Origin: Symbiodinium natans
Taxonomy: Eukaryota > Sar > Dinophyceae > Suessiales > Symbiodiniaceae
Direction: 5' to 3'
DNA length: 64,000 bases
Assembly (NCBI GenBank): GCA_905221605.1
Contig: CAJNDS010002158.1
Location: forward strand, 434,001 to 498,000
Shown here: in pieces, positions 63,660 through 64,000 of the stretch
Position numbering within the stretch: position 1 is the first letter of the stretch
How the letters are laid out: each line of letters starts with the position of its first letter
Program-made: the position numbers and the translations under genes
The notes under the pieces: generated by a model
Told to the model about the DNA's origin: nothing
The model's input: only the letters and a program-made list of their open reading frames with translations
Databases searched by the model: none

Positions 63660-64000
63660 GCTGACGCGTCTTTGCGGAACACTTGTGGTAAATGTGCAGA
63701 CTTACATAGCTACTTGAACAACCAGCACGTGTGCAACTTGGCATTGTAGATAATATTGATGATAGTCCATGTTTGACGTCATTCCCTCCTGTATGCTGGC
63801 AGCCCTTAGGACCGTGGGATGCGGGCAGGGTTGGACAAAGGTATTCTAGCCCAGCTCATGCTGAGGATGGCTGTTGCTACCCCCTATGCCTGTTTACAAG
63901 AAGTATACAGGCGATCAGCCGCATCGCTCAGAACGACCTGCCAGAATACGGGAGAGAATGGCTTCTCCACCCCTCTCCTTCGAAACCCACTTGCAGCGGG
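63660..64000. other. Right end, no recognised gene
   Basis: No heptamer arrays in the last ~340 nt; two + strand frames are open to the window edge without recognisable motif, so a gene may start here. Confidence 0.35.

Overview
The window looks like nuclear DNA of a photosynthetic, peridinin-containing dinoflagellate, most likely Symbiodiniaceae-like. The evidence is five tandem genes for the peridinin-chlorophyll a-binding protein (PCP), a match to the 3' half of the dinoflagellate spliced leader, introns with a non-GT donor, and large amounts of the TTTAGGG/CCCTAAA repeat. Nothing bacterial (operon, Shine-Dalgarno, CRISPR) is present. The genus is an inference.

Layout. (1) 1-5.0 kb: a decayed Ty1/copia-like retrotransposon on the + strand, cut by the left window edge. 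It shows an integrase, a reverse transcriptase with a YVDD box, an RNase H and a C-terminal block that resembles a SAM-dependent (DNA cytosine-like) methyltransferase. At least two frameshifts break it. (2) 5.0-7.4 kb: simple and satellite repeats, namely a spliced-leader-like relic, a ~41-bp minisatellite, a ~55-bp tandem repeat and a G-tract block. (3) 7.4-9.5 kb: two weak gene candidates, one a small cysteine-rich protein with a hydrophobic N-terminus. (4) 9.8-21.1 kb: telomere-like heptamer arrays in both orientations, interleaved with short exon-like islands on the + strand that end in a terminal exon at 19815-19994. (5) 21.2-29.4 kb: five nearly identical two-domain PCP genes, head to tail, with a period of about 1.7 kb and two introns each. 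(6) 29.8-63.4 kb: again a mosaic of telomere-like arrays and dozens of short + strand exon-like islands.

The main observation is that in regions 4 and 6 the heptamer arrays appear to fill introns. The islands carry AG acceptors and GT donors in the + orientation and read open. In the clearest case two neighbouring exons join in phase across a 132-nt intron made largely of CCCTAAA units. One exon set (about 34.1-41.2 kb) reads as a Cys-loop/pentameric ligand-gated ion channel (TM2, TM3 and the pre-TM4 'DDVSRISFPL' motif). Another island carries an EF-hand loop. A dispersed ~85-115 bp element with ~20-bp terminal inverted repeats occurs at least six times among the arrays and looks like a MITE or introner-type element.

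Limits: most islands are 50-150 nt, so individually an open frame can be chance. Exon ends are best guesses from splice-like signals, gene boundaries are mostly unresolved, and all homology is judged by eye.
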